64,000 nt of DNA from assembly GCA_012719125.1 (NCBI GenBank), contig JAAYAY010000196.1, positions 1-64,000 of the forward strand, read 5' to 3'. Source of the DNA: Planctomycetaceae bacterium (GTDB lineage: Bacteria > Planctomycetota > Planctomycetia > Pirellulales > Thermoguttaceae). Under the pieces are notes generated by a model, which saw only the letters and a list, made by a program, of their open reading frames with translations, did no database searches and was not told where the DNA came from. Below, one piece after another: positions 25,901-35,400 of this stretch (position 1 is its first letter; each line of letters opens with the position of its first letter). The position numbers and the translations under genes are program-made.

Positions 25901-26027
25901 CTCGACGCTCGACTCAAGGAGCCCGGTTGGCCAGGAACGAATTGGACAACGTCTTCCGCGACGCGTGGCGAGAGTTCTGATCGATGATCCGTTACAGTAG
26001 CACACTTCAGGAAAAGGAGTCACCAAC

Positions 26028-26141
26028 ATGGGTGGCGAGACAGACGTGGTGAAGGGCCGAATCAAGGAAGCCGCCGGCGTGGCTGTACGCAAGCAGAAGG
26101 AAATCACATGGGTAACGAAATCGAACTTACCAGGTGCTTGA
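26028..26141 (+). pseudogene. CsbD-like protein, truncated
   Basis: AAAAGGAG lies before ATG 26028 and the frame begins MGGETDVVKGRIKEAAGVAV, matching the conserved VKGRxKEAAG start of CsbD stress proteins. It then turns into VRKQKEITWVTKSNLPGA and stops after 37 residues, so the second CsbD repeat is missing. A frameshift is likely after the GV. A shortened but translated protein cannot be excluded. Confidence 0.5.
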
Positions 26142-26298
26142 GCGGGGTCGCAGATCGTGTCTGGGCTCCCCAGTCGATTCAGGAGGCACTTGCTGTTCCT
26201 TAGACGCCGCATCGCTGGCCGCCGGGGTCGGGCTGTGGGCTGCCCGTCATCGACCGGCCGCCGAACCACCTACTACCACCTAGACAGGAGACTCCGAA

Positions 26299-26889
26299 AT
26301 GCCGTTCCAGCAACCGCCACTGCCGTTTGGCATGAATGCCATGAAGCCATTCCTCTCCGAGGAGCAGCTTGAGTATCACTACGGCAAGCACCACGCCGCG
26401 TACTTCAAGAACCTCAACGCCCTAGTCGAAGGCAAGCCAGAGGCCGGCATGTCGCTGCGTGAGGTCGTCGTCCAGTCGACGGGCCCGGTGTTCAACAACG
26501 CGGCCCAGGCCTGGAACCACAGCTTCTACTGGGACTGCCTGTCGCCCAAGGGCGGCGGCGAACCCCAGGGCGACTTGGCCGCGGCTATCGTCCGCGATTT
26601 CGGTGGCGTGCCGGAGTTGAAGAAGGCATTGTCCGAAGCGGCAGTCAAGCTGTTTGGTTCCGGCTGGTCTTGGCTGGCGGCCGACAAACAGGGCAAACTG
26701 GAGATCATGGCGCTGAGCAACGCCGACACCCCGTTGAAGCACGCCAAGGAGCCCCTGCTGACCATCGACGTCTGGGAACACGCCTACTACATCGACTACC
26801 GCAACGATCGGGCGAAATACGTGGAGGGTTTATGGCGGGCCGCCAACTGGGACTTTGTGGCGAAGTGCTTTTCCGCCGCGATGAAATAG
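26299..26889 (+). CDS. sodB: Superoxide dismutase, Fe-type
   Basis: Disproportionates superoxide in the cytoplasm. The 196-residue protein has the four metal ligands H27 (EYHYGKHH), H74 (AWNHSFYW), D157 and H161 (DVWEHAYYIDY). Gln70 in FNNAAQAWNH favours the Fe-type class. Length and all signature motifs are normal. A GAGACTCCGAA-type spacer precedes ATG 26299. No regulator is adjacent; it fits the stress theme of the region. Confidence 0.96.
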   Translation: MPFQQPPLPFGMNAMKPFLSEEQLEYHYGKHHAAYFKNLNALVEGKPEAGMSLREVVVQSTGPVFNNAAQAWNHSFYWDCLSPKGGGEPQGDLAAAIVRDFGGVPELKKALSEAAVKLFGSGWSWLAADKQGKLEIMALSNADTPLKHAKEPLLTIDVWEHAYYIDYRNDRAKYVEGLWRAANWDFVAKCFSAAMK

Positions 26890-27072
26890 CCCCCTTGTAG
26901 TCCCGCTCAAGGTGACTGACTTGGCCTTCATTCAATATGCAGGGGTCAATATTCGAGCAACAGACGTGGTGTTTGTGCATTTCCCGCGATTCGCAGAGCC
27001 GCCTGATGCGGCAAGGGTGTGCGCGACTCCGGAACCGACCATAGATACCTGGAACAACCCGAGGAGAAACCA

Positions 27073-28308
27073 TTGACTACCGTACGCCCCCTGTTTATAT
27101 CGACCTACCCGCCGGAAGAATGCGGACTGGCCACCTTCACCCGCGACTCGGCCGACGCCGTGGACCGGGCGGCGGGCGAGTCCGTGTCGTCGTTGGCTGC
27201 GATCCAGAAGACCTCGCCGCTCGACTACGACGATCCGCGCGTGGTCCACGTCATTGACAACAACCGCAGTGACGCGTACCGCCGAGCCGCGGAAGCGGCC
27301 AACGACGGCCCCTGCGACGTGGTGAGCTTGCAGCACGAGTTCGGTCTCTACCCCGGTGAGTGGGGCAGTCGAGTGTTGGACTTCGTGTATCAATGCCGTA
27401 AGCCCATCGTGACGACGTTCCACACACTCCTGACCCAGCCGGAGCCATTGCCCCGGCGGCTGATCCGAACCCTGGCGGCTCGCAGCCATGGCATCGTGGT
27501 CATGACCAAGGTGGCTGCGAAGCTCCTGGCGGATGTTTACGGTGTCTCGGGGCCCCACGTGCGGGTGATTCCCCATGGAGTACCAGCGGTCCCTTTCGAA
27601 CGCAATCACACGCACAAGATGCGGCTCGGCTTGACGGGAAGACAAGTCATCTGCAGTTTTGGACTTATCAACCGAGGTAAAGGGCTGGAATATATGATCA
27701 GGTCCATGCCACGAATTGTGGCAGCCTGTCCCAACGCCATTTACCTGATCGTGGGCGCCACCCATCCACAGGTCAAGCGTCAGGAGGGGGAAATCTATCG
27801 CGAGAGGCTGGCTGAAATGGCTCAGTCGCTGCGCGTGGGCGCCCACGTGCGGTTCGTGAACAAGTATCTCAGTCTTGAAGATCTCCTGGCCCATTTGCAG
27901 GCCTGCGACGTATACGTCACTCCATATCCAGGAAAAGACCAGATTGCCAGCGGTACCTTGGCATATGGCCTGGCTGCGGGAGGGGCAGTGGTAAGCACGC
28001 CCTATCTGTACGCCGAAGAGGTCCTGGCCGACGGGAGAGGCCTGCTCGTTCCCTTTGCCCAAAGTGACGCTCTGGCCGACGCAGCATTGCGGTTCCTGAC
28101 GGACGCCGCGTTCCAGCTGCAGACGCGGTATCTGGCCTACCAATACGCCCGGCCCATGTTCTGGCCGAATGTGGGCCGGCTCTACTTGGAGTTCTTCACC
28201 CGGGTTGTTGCAGGCAGTCGCGCGACGAATGCCCGCCAGCGTCGTTGGGCTTCCACGATGCCCGGCGACGAACGCGAGATTACGCCACTTATGCAGGGAG
28301 GTCCGTAA
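27073..28308 (+). CDS. GT4-type glycosyltransferase
   Basis: A 411-residue GT-B glycosyltransferase, probably using an NDP-sugar to extend a glycan. Motifs: N-terminal [18 protein letters not shown], the hinge [26 protein letters not shown], the donor-binding [20 protein letters not shown] and the [20 protein letters not shown] region where the EX7E element is relaxed. The start is TTG 27073, with GAGGAG six bases upstream. Its TAA overlaps the next gene's ATG (TAATG). Four genes follow in the same direction. Confidence 0.85.
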   Translation: MTTVRPLFISTYPPEECGLATFTRDSADAVDRAAGESVSSLAAIQKTSPLDYDDPRVVHVIDNNRSDAYRRAAEAANDGPCDVVSLQHEFGLYPGEWGSRVLDFVYQCRKPIVTTFHTLLTQPEPLPRRLIRTLAARSHGIVVMTKVAAKLLADVYGVSGPHVRVIPHGVPAVPFERNHTHKMRLGLTGRQVICSFGLINRGKGLEYMIRSMPRIVAACPNAIYLIVGATHPQVKRQEGEIYRERLAEMAQSLRVGAHVRFVNKYLSLEDLLAHLQACDVYVTPYPGKDQIASGTLAYGLAAGGAVVSTPYLYAEEVLADGRGLLVPFAQSDALADAALRFLTDAAFQLQTRYLAYQYARPMFWPNVGRLYLEFFTRVVAGSRATNARQRRWASTMPGDEREITPLMQGGP

Positions 28309-29384
28309 TGTACCATGTTGACCGGATCTCGTTGGACCACCTGGATCGCATGACCGACTCAACTGGTATTATTCAGCATGCCATCTATGGCATTCCGCGA
28401 CGTGAGAGCGGCTACACGACCGACGACAACGCTCGAGCTCTTCGTCTATGCGTGGCGCTATGGAATCGGCACCATGAAGAACAAATGCTCAAACGGGTAA
28501 CCACGTACCTGAGTTTTCTCGAATACGCACATCGCGCCGGCCGTGGATTCCATAACTTTCTCAGCTACGAACGCCGATGGCTCGATGCAGAAGGCTGCGG
28601 TGATTGCCAGGGCCAGGCGGTTCGCTCTCTCGCGGAAGTCCTGGGCAGTCGTTTGCCTGGCGGCCATCGCGCGGTGGCTCGAGAGCTGATTGACGCGGTT
28701 CTGCCGACGCTCGCCGACCTGCGAAGCCTGCGGGCGCAAGCATACGTGGTTCTGGCTTGGGGGCATCTTTGGAGCAGGGAGACAGAAGACATTGAGCCGC
28801 TGGAAACCGTGGCATGGTCGGCGGCGCGACGGCTTGCTGAATGTTTCGGCCGGGCAGCGCGGCCGGACTGGCAATGGTTCGAATCGCGCATGACCTATGC
28901 GAACGCCGTATTGCCGCACGCGTTGTTCGTCGCTGCCAAGCGCTGGCCCAAGGAAGACTTCCTCGCCATTGCACAGGCGTCGTTTGCCTTCCTCGACCAG
29001 GAGACGACCGCCCAGGGAGTGTTCTGGCCGATCGGGAACGAGGGTTGGTATCCCCGGGGCGAGGAGAAGGCGCGGTACGACCAACAGCCCGTGGAAGCGG
29101 TCACGACGATAGAAGCCGCACTGGCCGCATTTGAATTGCTCGGTGCTGAAGAGTATCTGACTGCCTTCCGCCGCGCCCACGGCTGGTTTCACGGGCAAAA
29201 TAGTCTGAAACGGCCGCTCGGAGACGTCCGCTCCGGCGCCTGCTGTGACGGCCTGCAAGCCTCGGGTGTGAATCGCAACCAGGGAGCCGAGTCGACCCTC
29301 GCTTTCCTGTGGGCAGAAATGAGTAACGATCAAGTCCAAGGTTCGCTGGAGGGCAAGAGTTCACCGGCGAGCGCAATTGCGTAG
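28308..29384 (+). CDS. (alpha/alpha)6-barrel glycosidase-like protein
   Basis: A 358-residue protein with repeated helical segments and aromatic/acidic clusters of an (alpha/alpha)6 barrel: YTTDDNARALRLCVALW, GFHNFLSYERRWLD, LRSLRAQAYVVLAWGHLWSR, WFESRMTYANAVLPHALFVA and EAVTTIEAALAAFELLG. Candidate catalytic acids are the aspartates in TTDDNAR and the glutamates near EGWYPRGEEKARYDQQPVEA, none proved. It is translationally coupled to the GT4 gene. In many genomes this protein, a GT4 enzyme and GH130 proteins occur together (recollection), implying one mannose-containing glycan pathway. Confidence 0.65.
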   Translation: MYHVDRISLDHLDRMTDSTGIIQHAIYGIPRRESGYTTDDNARALRLCVALWNRHHEEQMLKRVTTYLSFLEYAHRAGRGFHNFLSYERRWLDAEGCGDCQGQAVRSLAEVLGSRLPGGHRAVARELIDAVLPTLADLRSLRAQAYVVLAWGHLWSRETEDIEPLETVAWSAARRLAECFGRAARPDWQWFESRMTYANAVLPHALFVAAKRWPKEDFLAIAQASFAFLDQETTAQGVFWPIGNEGWYPRGEEKARYDQQPVEAVTTIEAALAAFELLGAEEYLTAFRRAHGWFHGQNSLKRPLGDVRSGACCDGLQASGVNRNQGAESTLAFLWAEMSNDQVQGSLEGKSSPASAIA

Positions 29385-29484
29385 AATGCCGCCTCAGTTG
29401 TCCGTTGTGGCCGGGCGGCATGTCGCAAGGTCCGGTCTGACTAAGCTGAGAGAAACATCAATCTTCCATCACGGAGAAACAGAC

Positions 29485-29592
29485 ATGGGTGATAAGGGAA
29501 GTAAAGACAAAGGCAAACGGGAGCAACAGAAAAAGGCCAAGCGTACTCTAAAGGAAAAACGACAATTGAACAGGGAGAAGAAGAACAAGTAA
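29485..29592 (+). CDS. Tiny Lys-rich hypothetical protein
   Basis: A 35-residue, strongly basic helical peptide beginning MGDKGSKDKGKREQQKKAKR and ending REKKNK. ACGGAGAA precedes ATG 29485. It lies between the barrel protein and GH130 gene in the operon. Small MGDK-type proteins are widespread as uncharacterised proteins (recollection). Confidence 0.5.
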   Translation: MGDKGSKDKGKREQQKKAKRTLKEKRQLNREKKNK

Positions 29593-29611
29593 GGGATCGA
29601 AGGACACCGGC

Positions 29612-30616
29612 ATGCATCAAGAGTCGAAAACACCCGAACTGTACGCAGAGTTGTTCCATCGCCATGCCGCCAACCCGATCCTGACGGCCCGGGATTGGCC
29701 TTACCCGGCACATACGGTCTTCAACGCCGGGGCTTGTCTGCGGGGCGATGAGACCGTGCTACTCGTCCGTGTGGAGGACCGCCGCGGGCATTCGCATTTG
29801 ACCGTAGCTCGAAGCAAGGACGGTGTGTCAAACTGGCAAATCGATTCCCGGCCCAGTTTCGTACCGGATCCGGCGGACCATGCGGAAGAGTCGTGGGGCG
29901 TGGAAGACCCTCGTCTGACCTGGGTCGACGACCGGGCCCAGTGTGTCATCGCCTATACCGCCTATTCATCCAGTGGGCCGCTGGTTTCCCTGGCAGAAAC
30001 CAACGATTTTGCGACCTTCTCACGTCTCGGCCCGGTCATGCCCCCTGAGAACAAGGATGCGGCCGTTTTCCCCTGCCGATTCAAGAATCGGTACGCGATG
30101 ATTCACCGCCCGGTCCCCACCGGGAATTCAGGGGCGCACATTTGGATCTCGTTTTCTCCCGACCTGCTACATTGGGGAGACCATCAGATCCTGTTTCACG
30201 CGAGACGAGGGGCATGGTGGGACGCGAACAAGACCGGCTTGGGACCACCTCCGTTGGAAACGCCGGAGGGATGGCTGATCGTCTACCACGGCGTGCGAGT
30301 AACGGCCGGTGGGTGTCTCTATCGACTTGGACTGGCTCTCCTCGATCTGGAGAATCCCTGCCGCGTTCTTCGACGCAGCGACGAATGGATTCTGGCTCCC
30401 GAACTACCCTACGAGCGACAGGGCGATGTTAACGGCGTCGTGTTCCCCTGCGGTTGGACTATGGACAAGACCAGCGGCGAGATCCGGCTCTATTACGGAG
30501 GAGCCGATACCTGCCTGGCCCTGGCCACCGCCCAACTCTCCGATCTGCTGACATACCTTCGTACATGCCCGGCACCGCAGACCGTCAACCGTAGGACTGC
30601 CACACTGTCGGCTTGA
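29612..30616 (+). CDS. GH130-family glycoside hydrolase/phosphorylase (copy 1)
   Basis: GH130 enzymes phosphorolyse or hydrolyse beta-mannosides. The 334-residue protein has the five-bladed propeller pattern with VFNAGACLRGDETVLLVRVE, the GVEDPRLTWV motif containing the family's catalytic aspartate, ENKDAAVFPCRFKNRYAMIH, and the C-terminal PLETPEGWLIVYHGVR, PYERQGDVNGVVFPCG and YGGADTCLALA. Intact substrate-binding motifs suggest activity. Linked to the GT4 enzyme and a second GH130 that begins 12 bases downstream. Confidence 0.92.
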   Translation: MHQESKTPELYAELFHRHAANPILTARDWPYPAHTVFNAGACLRGDETVLLVRVEDRRGHSHLTVARSKDGVSNWQIDSRPSFVPDPADHAEESWGVEDPRLTWVDDRAQCVIAYTAYSSSGPLVSLAETNDFATFSRLGPVMPPENKDAAVFPCRFKNRYAMIHRPVPTGNSGAHIWISFSPDLLHWGDHQILFHARRGAWWDANKTGLGPPPLETPEGWLIVYHGVRVTAGGCLYRLGLALLDLENPCRVLRRSDEWILAPELPYERQGDVNGVVFPCGWTMDKTSGEIRLYYGGADTCLALATAQLSDLLTYLRTCPAPQTVNRRTATLSA

Positions 30617-30628
30617 CTGGAGAACATC

Positions 30629-32140
30629 TTGAGCGACACCCCTGACCGCAATCGCATACGTTCCGCCGTCAACCGCAAAGGCCGACTCGCTGAATTGCGA
30701 ATCCGACGTTTGCCGGTCACATTCACAAGCGACATTCGACGCGTCATCACTCGCTTCTTCGACCCCGGCGGCGAGACGAGGGTCCGCAACGTCATCGAAC
30801 GTGTCGTCGGCCTGGATGAAGAACAGGTGGATCGGCTACTGAAGGATGTCTTTCTGAGATTTCGCGACCGCCACGGGGACATTCCGGCAGTACTGAATGA
30901 GAACTATCGGAAAGCGATGGCCATGATCGGACAGGCAGACGATCTCACACCCAATCAGGGCCTGCTCGTCGGGGCCTATCTGACTGCTGAGTATTCGATC
31001 GAGTCAGCGGCATTATTCAATCCGTCGATCGTCGCTCACCACAATCAGCGGAATCTCCCCGCCGGTGCGGTACGGTTCATCATGAGTCTTCGGGCGACGG
31101 GCGAGGGGCATGTATCGTCGATCGTCTTCCGCACCGGGGTCATCGGCTCCGATCACACCATTCAGATAGATCCTTGCAGGCGTCTCAGCAGGCCGGGCCG
31201 TACCGTGCCCGATAATCAATACGAAAAAGCTCTCTTCCTGCGAAAGCTCAAGGACATCGGCGTTTACGAGAGGGTGGCCAATCTGGTGCTGGATTGCCTC
31301 GACGACTCTTTCACCTCGAGCCAACTGGATCAAGCGGTTATCGATGCCCGGGCGTCGGCTTCCGAAAAACTCGAAATCGAAGAGGCACTGCAGGATATTC
31401 GCTGGCTGGCCCGCTCGAACTATCAACTGGAGCTTGCCAGGGATGCGGAGGCGTCTGAAGTCGTCATTTTTCCACAGACGAGCAACGAAAGTCACGGCAT
31501 CGAGGACCTGCGAATGGTCCGCTTCGTAGATGACGACGGAACGGTCACGTACTACGGCACCTGCACGGCCTTCGACGGTTACCACGTGTTGCCGCAATTG
31601 ATCGAGACTCGCGACTTCCTCAAGATCGGCGTGCATACGATCAACGGCGCTAGCGCGCGGAACAAGGGAATGGCTTTGTTCCCACGGCGGGTGGGTGGCC
31701 ACTATATGATGTGCTCCCGAATTGACGGTGAGAACCTCTACATCATGGTCTCCGACATCGTCCACTTCTGGGAGACCGCCGAATTGCTCCAGGTGCCGCG
31801 CTCTCCTTGGGAGTTCGTTCAGATCGGCAACTGCGGCTCACCACTCGAGACTCCCGAAGGTTGGCTGCTCCTGACCCACGGCGTCGGGCCGATGCGCACC
31901 TATTGTATCGGTGCCATGTTGCTCGACCTCAACGACCCCCAGAAGGTAATTGGCTGTCTCGGCGAACCGCTGATCAAGCCGAACGAAAAAGAGCGTGACG
32001 GTTACGTGCCCAACGTGGCTTATACATGCGGGGCGATGATCCACAACGGCCAGCTCTATCTTCCGTTCGCGACCTCCGACATGATTACCCGTTTTGCCAC
32101 AGTTTCGATCGACTCCCTCTTGAACCGGCTCATCGGCTAA
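30629..32140 (+). CDS. GH130-family protein with long N-terminal extension (copy 2)
   Basis: A 503-residue GH130-type protein. The N-terminal about 120 residues are an extra basic/helical region (RRVITRFFDPGGETRVRNVI, then LKDVFLRFRDRHGDIPAVLN). The propeller follows with GVIGSDHTIQIDPCRR, HGIEDLRMVRFVDDDGTVTY in place of the usual GxEDPR, TFDGYHVLPQ-like sequences, SPLETPEGWLLLTHGVGPMR and PYAFATSDMITRFA-like end. Start TTG 30629 has GGAG about seven bases upstream. The acid motif IEDLR is kept, so activity is plausible, though this subgroup is less characterised. Confidence 0.85.
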   Translation: MSDTPDRNRIRSAVNRKGRLAELRIRRLPVTFTSDIRRVITRFFDPGGETRVRNVIERVVGLDEEQVDRLLKDVFLRFRDRHGDIPAVLNENYRKAMAMIGQADDLTPNQGLLVGAYLTAEYSIESAALFNPSIVAHHNQRNLPAGAVRFIMSLRATGEGHVSSIVFRTGVIGSDHTIQIDPCRRLSRPGRTVPDNQYEKALFLRKLKDIGVYERVANLVLDCLDDSFTSSQLDQAVIDARASASEKLEIEEALQDIRWLARSNYQLELARDAEASEVVIFPQTSNESHGIEDLRMVRFVDDDGTVTYYGTCTAFDGYHVLPQLIETRDFLKIGVHTINGASARNKGMALFPRRVGGHYMMCSRIDGENLYIMVSDIVHFWETAELLQVPRSPWEFVQIGNCGSPLETPEGWLLLTHGVGPMRTYCIGAMLLDLNDPQKVIGCLGEPLIKPNEKERDGYVPNVAYTCGAMIHNGQLYLPFATSDMITRFATVSIDSLLNRLIG

Positions 32141-32601
32141 GGCAGGCGGGCGGGCGTTTTACGCTTTCAACAGCCAATCCACCCCCTTTTGGGGATATGC
32201 AAGATGGAGGAACTTGTCTGCCTTGTCAGGGAAAAATGAAGTCGCGGTTCCGCTGGCGCCCCTCAGACCGGCAGTCACAGCGGGTTCGAGCCCCAGAATA
32301 TCCCGGCAACTTCCAGAATCCCACTTGTGTTCGTCCCCGATTCTGCTATTATTCCAATAGTTATGGGGTGATAATACGAAGAAGTGGGCCCCCAACTCGC
32401 AAAACGCCCTGACGGCGTTTCTGAGAGTCCCTCTTCGACGCACTGCTTTCCGTGTGTCAGCGGCCTGTTTGAGGGCATCTGTTTCCGATCGCGGTTGATT
32501 GCCACCTTTTTGTTTCCGGCCGTAACCTCGTTTTGTCGCAAGGGGCTGACCGAGGTCGACGGGCCGGGCTACCGATGTCTCGTTTTGAAGGAGTGGCAGG
32601 C
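32141..32601. other. Leader region before the cold-shock gene
   Basis: 461 bases without a supported protein. It contains a short hairpin AAACGCC (32402-32408) with GGCGTTT (32414-32420). A long untranslated leader before a cold-shock gene can act as an RNA thermosensor (established for cspA of Escherichia coli), but no conserved element is recognised here. Confidence 0.4.
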
Positions 32602-32799
32602 ATGCCGCAGGGAACGATCAAGAAAGTATTGGCGGACAAGGGTTTCGGATTCATCGAAGGCGACCGGGGCGACATCTTCTTCCACCACAGCGCGGTGGAA
32701 GGCGTTGCCATCGAAGCACTCAAGATCGGCCAGGCCGTAACCTATGAGGAAGGCCGAGGTCCGAAAGGTCCGCGTGCCGAGAACGTCCGGCTCGTCTAG
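32602..32799 (+). CDS. Cold-shock domain protein
   Basis: A 65-residue single-stranded nucleic-acid-binding protein. RNP1-like KGFGFIEGDRGDIFFHHSAV and the strands GTIKKVLADKGFG and QAVTYEEGRGPKGPRAENVR are visible. The length is typical of CspA-type proteins. GAAGGAG precedes ATG 32602. A good intrinsic terminator follows, so it is probably monocistronic. Confidence 0.93.
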   Translation: MPQGTIKKVLADKGFGFIEGDRGDIFFHHSAVEGVAIEALKIGQAVTYEEGRGPKGPRAENVRLV

Positions 32800-32862
32800 G
32801 GTCAGCAAGACCACCGAGTCCACGGGCAGCAACGCACCCGTGTGCCCGAGATTGAACTATCG

Positions 32863-32900
32863 CGTCCCTGGTTCTCCTGAGAACCGGGGGCGTCTTTTTT
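32863..32900 (+). terminator. Intrinsic terminator after the cold-shock gene
   Basis: CGTCCCTGGTTCTC and GAACCGGGGGCG pair around CTGA, followed by T6 (32895-32900). The opposite-strand radical SAM gene ends four bases away. Confidence 0.85.
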
Positions 32901-32903
32901 GGC

Positions 32904-34517
32904 TCAGCCACTGTTGTAGGTTCGCAATCTGCCGGCGGTAGCCTCGCGAGTGAACTTGTAGAAATGCCAGTGCGTGACGCAACGGTTCATGTACTGGGCA
33001 AACGCGATAATGCCCCGGCCGTGCTTCCGATTGCGGGAGAAGTAGTTCTTCACATAGATGCTCCCGAGCGAGAATAGTGATCCGTCTCGCAAGAGAGCCC
33101 GGAAGAGCGACAACAGCAAGATCAGTCCGTATCCCAGGGTCGGCAGACTCTTTCCTTCGCCGGCTCTTCGGCAGATCTCGGCCCGCCGCCGGAGATAGTC
33201 TTCGCGTTCGAAGATCTTGAAGTAGCGATCCAGGAACGCTTCGGGCGCATAGAGCCTCTTGACGAGGTTCCAGTACCCCTCCCGCAACTCCTCGCGGCTC
33301 ATCTGCTTGGGAATGAAATTGCAGTTCGGGTCGTCCTCGACGAGTCGCCCCTCCCGTTTGAGCCGTTCGTAGAGCGGCGTTTTGGGGATCGCCTGCAGCA
33401 TTCCGACCATGGCAAGGGTGATTCCGTTTTCCTGGATGAAGCGGAACTGATCGTCAAAGATCTCCTTGTCGTCGCTATCGAAGCCGACGATGAAACCGGC
33501 GTTGACGTCCAAGCCCGCGTTCTGGATTCTCGCCAGCTTGGCGCCCATCGCATCGCCGTGCGTGTTCTGAAATTTCTTGATTTCCTTCAGCGATTCGGCG
33601 CGTGGGGTCTCGATGCCGATGAACACGCTTCGGAAGTTCGCCCGATACATCAACTCCAGCAGTTCGGGCTGGTCGGCCAGATCGATGCTCGCCTCGGTCG
33701 TGAGCCGCAACGGGTAATGGTGCTCCTCCATCCACGGAATGACCTTTTCCAGCAAGGCCTTGGCCTTCTTGCGGTTGCCGATGAAGTTGTCGTCGACGAT
33801 GAACGCCGAGTGAAACCCGGTCCGCCGCATGTCGTCCAACTCAGCCAGGAGTTGCTCGGGTTCCTTCACGCGAGGCTTCCGTCCGTAGATGACGATGATG
33901 TCGCAGAACTCGCATTGAAACGGGCAACCCCGCGAGTACTGGAGTGCCCCCGATGCGTATCGATCGGCCTTGAGCAGGTCGTACCGGGGTCGGGGCGCCT
34001 TGGTCATGTCGGTCGGTTTTGACTGCTCGTAGCGATTGCGGGTCGGTCTGCCTCGGGCGAAGTCGTCGAGAAACTCCGGCCAGGTCGTTTCCGCCTCGCC
34101 GATGAAAACCGCATTGCAGAGCCCATCGAAGAACTCCTCCTGGACGGAGACGAAGGGGCCTCCGACGACGGTGAACCGTCCCAGTTCGCGCAAGCGGAGC
34201 AGGATCTCCCGTATCCGCTTCTTCTGGACGTTCATTCCCGTCACGCCCACGATGTCGTAGACGCCGAGAGAATCCCAGTCGATATCCTCCACGTTTTCAT
34301 CAAGCAAAACCACGTTGTGATCGCCGCAGAGCCCTGCCACAGTGGGCAGCGAGCCGGAGATCATCGTGCTTCGCTTATCGCCCGGATAGAGGGCAAGTGC
34401 GTACTCGAAACCCCAATAGGAGGGTTCAAACCGAGGATTGATCAGGCAGATTGAGAGCGTCCGAGCGGGGGAGCTTGGGGTTGAACGAGCGCCACGCGCC
34501 GCTTCGGTTGTGGTCAT
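32904..34517 (-). CDS. B12-binding radical SAM protein with DUF4070-type tail (copy 2)
   Basis: A 537-residue paralogue of the 8147-9619 enzyme. It has a cobalamin-binding-like N-terminal domain (LSICLINPRFEPSYWGFEYA and GGPFVS), the CPFQCEFC cluster motif (about C198, C202, C205), DDNFIGNRKKAKALL shared with copy 1, a family-typical GFIVGFDSDDKEIFD, and the C-terminal GYWNLVKRLYAPEAFLDRYF. ATG 34517 begins MTTTEAARG; upstream in-frame codons look non-native. The conserved middle suggests the same reaction class on a different substrate. Confidence 0.85.
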   Translation of the reverse strand: MTTTEAARGARSTPSSPARTLSICLINPRFEPSYWGFEYALALYPGDKRSTMISGSLPTVAGLCGDHNVVLLDENVEDIDWDSLGVYDIVGVTGMNVQKKRIREILLRLRELGRFTVVGGPFVSVQEEFFDGLCNAVFIGEAETTWPEFLDDFARGRPTRNRYEQSKPTDMTKAPRPRYDLLKADRYASGALQYSRGCPFQCEFCDIIVIYGRKPRVKEPEQLLAELDDMRRTGFHSAFIVDDNFIGNRKKAKALLEKVIPWMEEHHYPLRLTTEASIDLADQPELLELMYRANFRSVFIGIETPRAESLKEIKKFQNTHGDAMGAKLARIQNAGLDVNAGFIVGFDSDDKEIFDDQFRFIQENGITLAMVGMLQAIPKTPLYERLKREGRLVEDDPNCNFIPKQMSREELREGYWNLVKRLYAPEAFLDRYFKIFEREDYLRRRAEICRRAGEGKSLPTLGYGLILLLSLFRALLRDGSLFSLGSIYVKNYFSRNRKHGRGIIAFAQYMNRCVTHWHFYKFTREATAGRLRTYNSG

Positions 34518-34639
34518 GCGGGAAATCCCATTGGGGCTCGCCGACAGGCCAAAAGAACCGCTGCGGGCTTTCGGGTCGGATTGCTGATTCCAGCATACGC
34601 TATGTGCGGGAGGTCTCGATAGGCCAGAAAGCCGGCGAA

Positions 34640-35227
34640 TCACGCCTTCCTCGCACATTCTTCATATCGAAAACAACTCACCAGGTGATCGTTCACCATG
34701 CCCGTCGCCTGCATGTGGGCGTAGACGATCGTGCTGCCGACGAATTTGAAGCCCCGGCGTTTGAGGTCCTTGCTCAGGGCGTCGGACTCCGGAGTGGTGG
34801 CGGGTATCTCTTGCAGCCGGCGCCAGCGATTCTGGATGGGGCGGCCGCCGACGAATTGCCACAGGTAGTCGTCGAAGCTGCCGAACTCCGCCCGGACTTC
34901 GAGAAAGGCCTTGGCGTTGATCACGGTGGCATTGACCTTCTGGCGGTTGCGGATGATGCCGGGGTCGGCCAGGAGCTTTTCGATGCGTTTCTTTGTGAAC
35001 CGTGCCACTTTCTCCGGATCGAACTGGGCGAACAGGCGGCGGTAGTTCTCGCGCTTGTTGAGGACGGTCCACCAACTCAGGCCGGCCTGGGCGCCTTCAA
35101 GGATGAGAAACTCGAACTGTTTGCGGTCGTCGTGGACCGGTACGCCCCACTCCTGGTCGTGGTAGTCGATATAGGCCTGGTGGATCGTGCCGGGCCAGGG
35201 GCAGCGGTTTTTGTCTTGGTTCACCAT
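34640..35227 (-). CDS. tag: DNA-3-methyladenine glycosylase I
   Basis: Excises 3-methyladenine from alkylated DNA. The 195-residue protein carries CPWPGTIHQAYIDYHDQEWG, LILEGAQAGLSWWTVLNKRE, the helix KKRIEKLLADPGIIRNRQKV, GGRPIQNRWRRLQEIPATTP and the C-terminal FKFVGSTIVYAHMQATGMVN with CFRYEEC. Zn ligands C and H are in their usual positions. The start at 35227 matches the normal family N-terminus. It points toward the radical SAM gene, with about 120 bases between. Confidence 0.95.
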   Translation of the reverse strand: MVNQDKNRCPWPGTIHQAYIDYHDQEWGVPVHDDRKQFEFLILEGAQAGLSWWTVLNKRENYRRLFAQFDPEKVARFTKKRIEKLLADPGIIRNRQKVNATVINAKAFLEVRAEFGSFDDYLWQFVGGRPIQNRWRRLQEIPATTPESDALSKDLKRRGFKFVGSTIVYAHMQATGMVNDHLVSCFRYEECARKA

Positions 35228-35400
35228 GGAATCGGGCCTACTTGTATGGCAGTTCAATGTATTAGAACTTGACGGCGCCGGCTGGTACAATAGCGTCCCT
35301 CCCCGGGGGAGCATCGAGCGGCTCCCGAGCGACGCTCACGCCGGATTCCCCCGCATGCCACACGCAGATCGCACCCGCTTTGTAGTGAGGACCAGATGTC

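Noticed and set aside
32281-32294. CGGGTTCGAGCCCC, resembling a tRNA T-arm
   Set aside because: No acceptor stem, anticodon arm or complete cloverleaf surrounds it.
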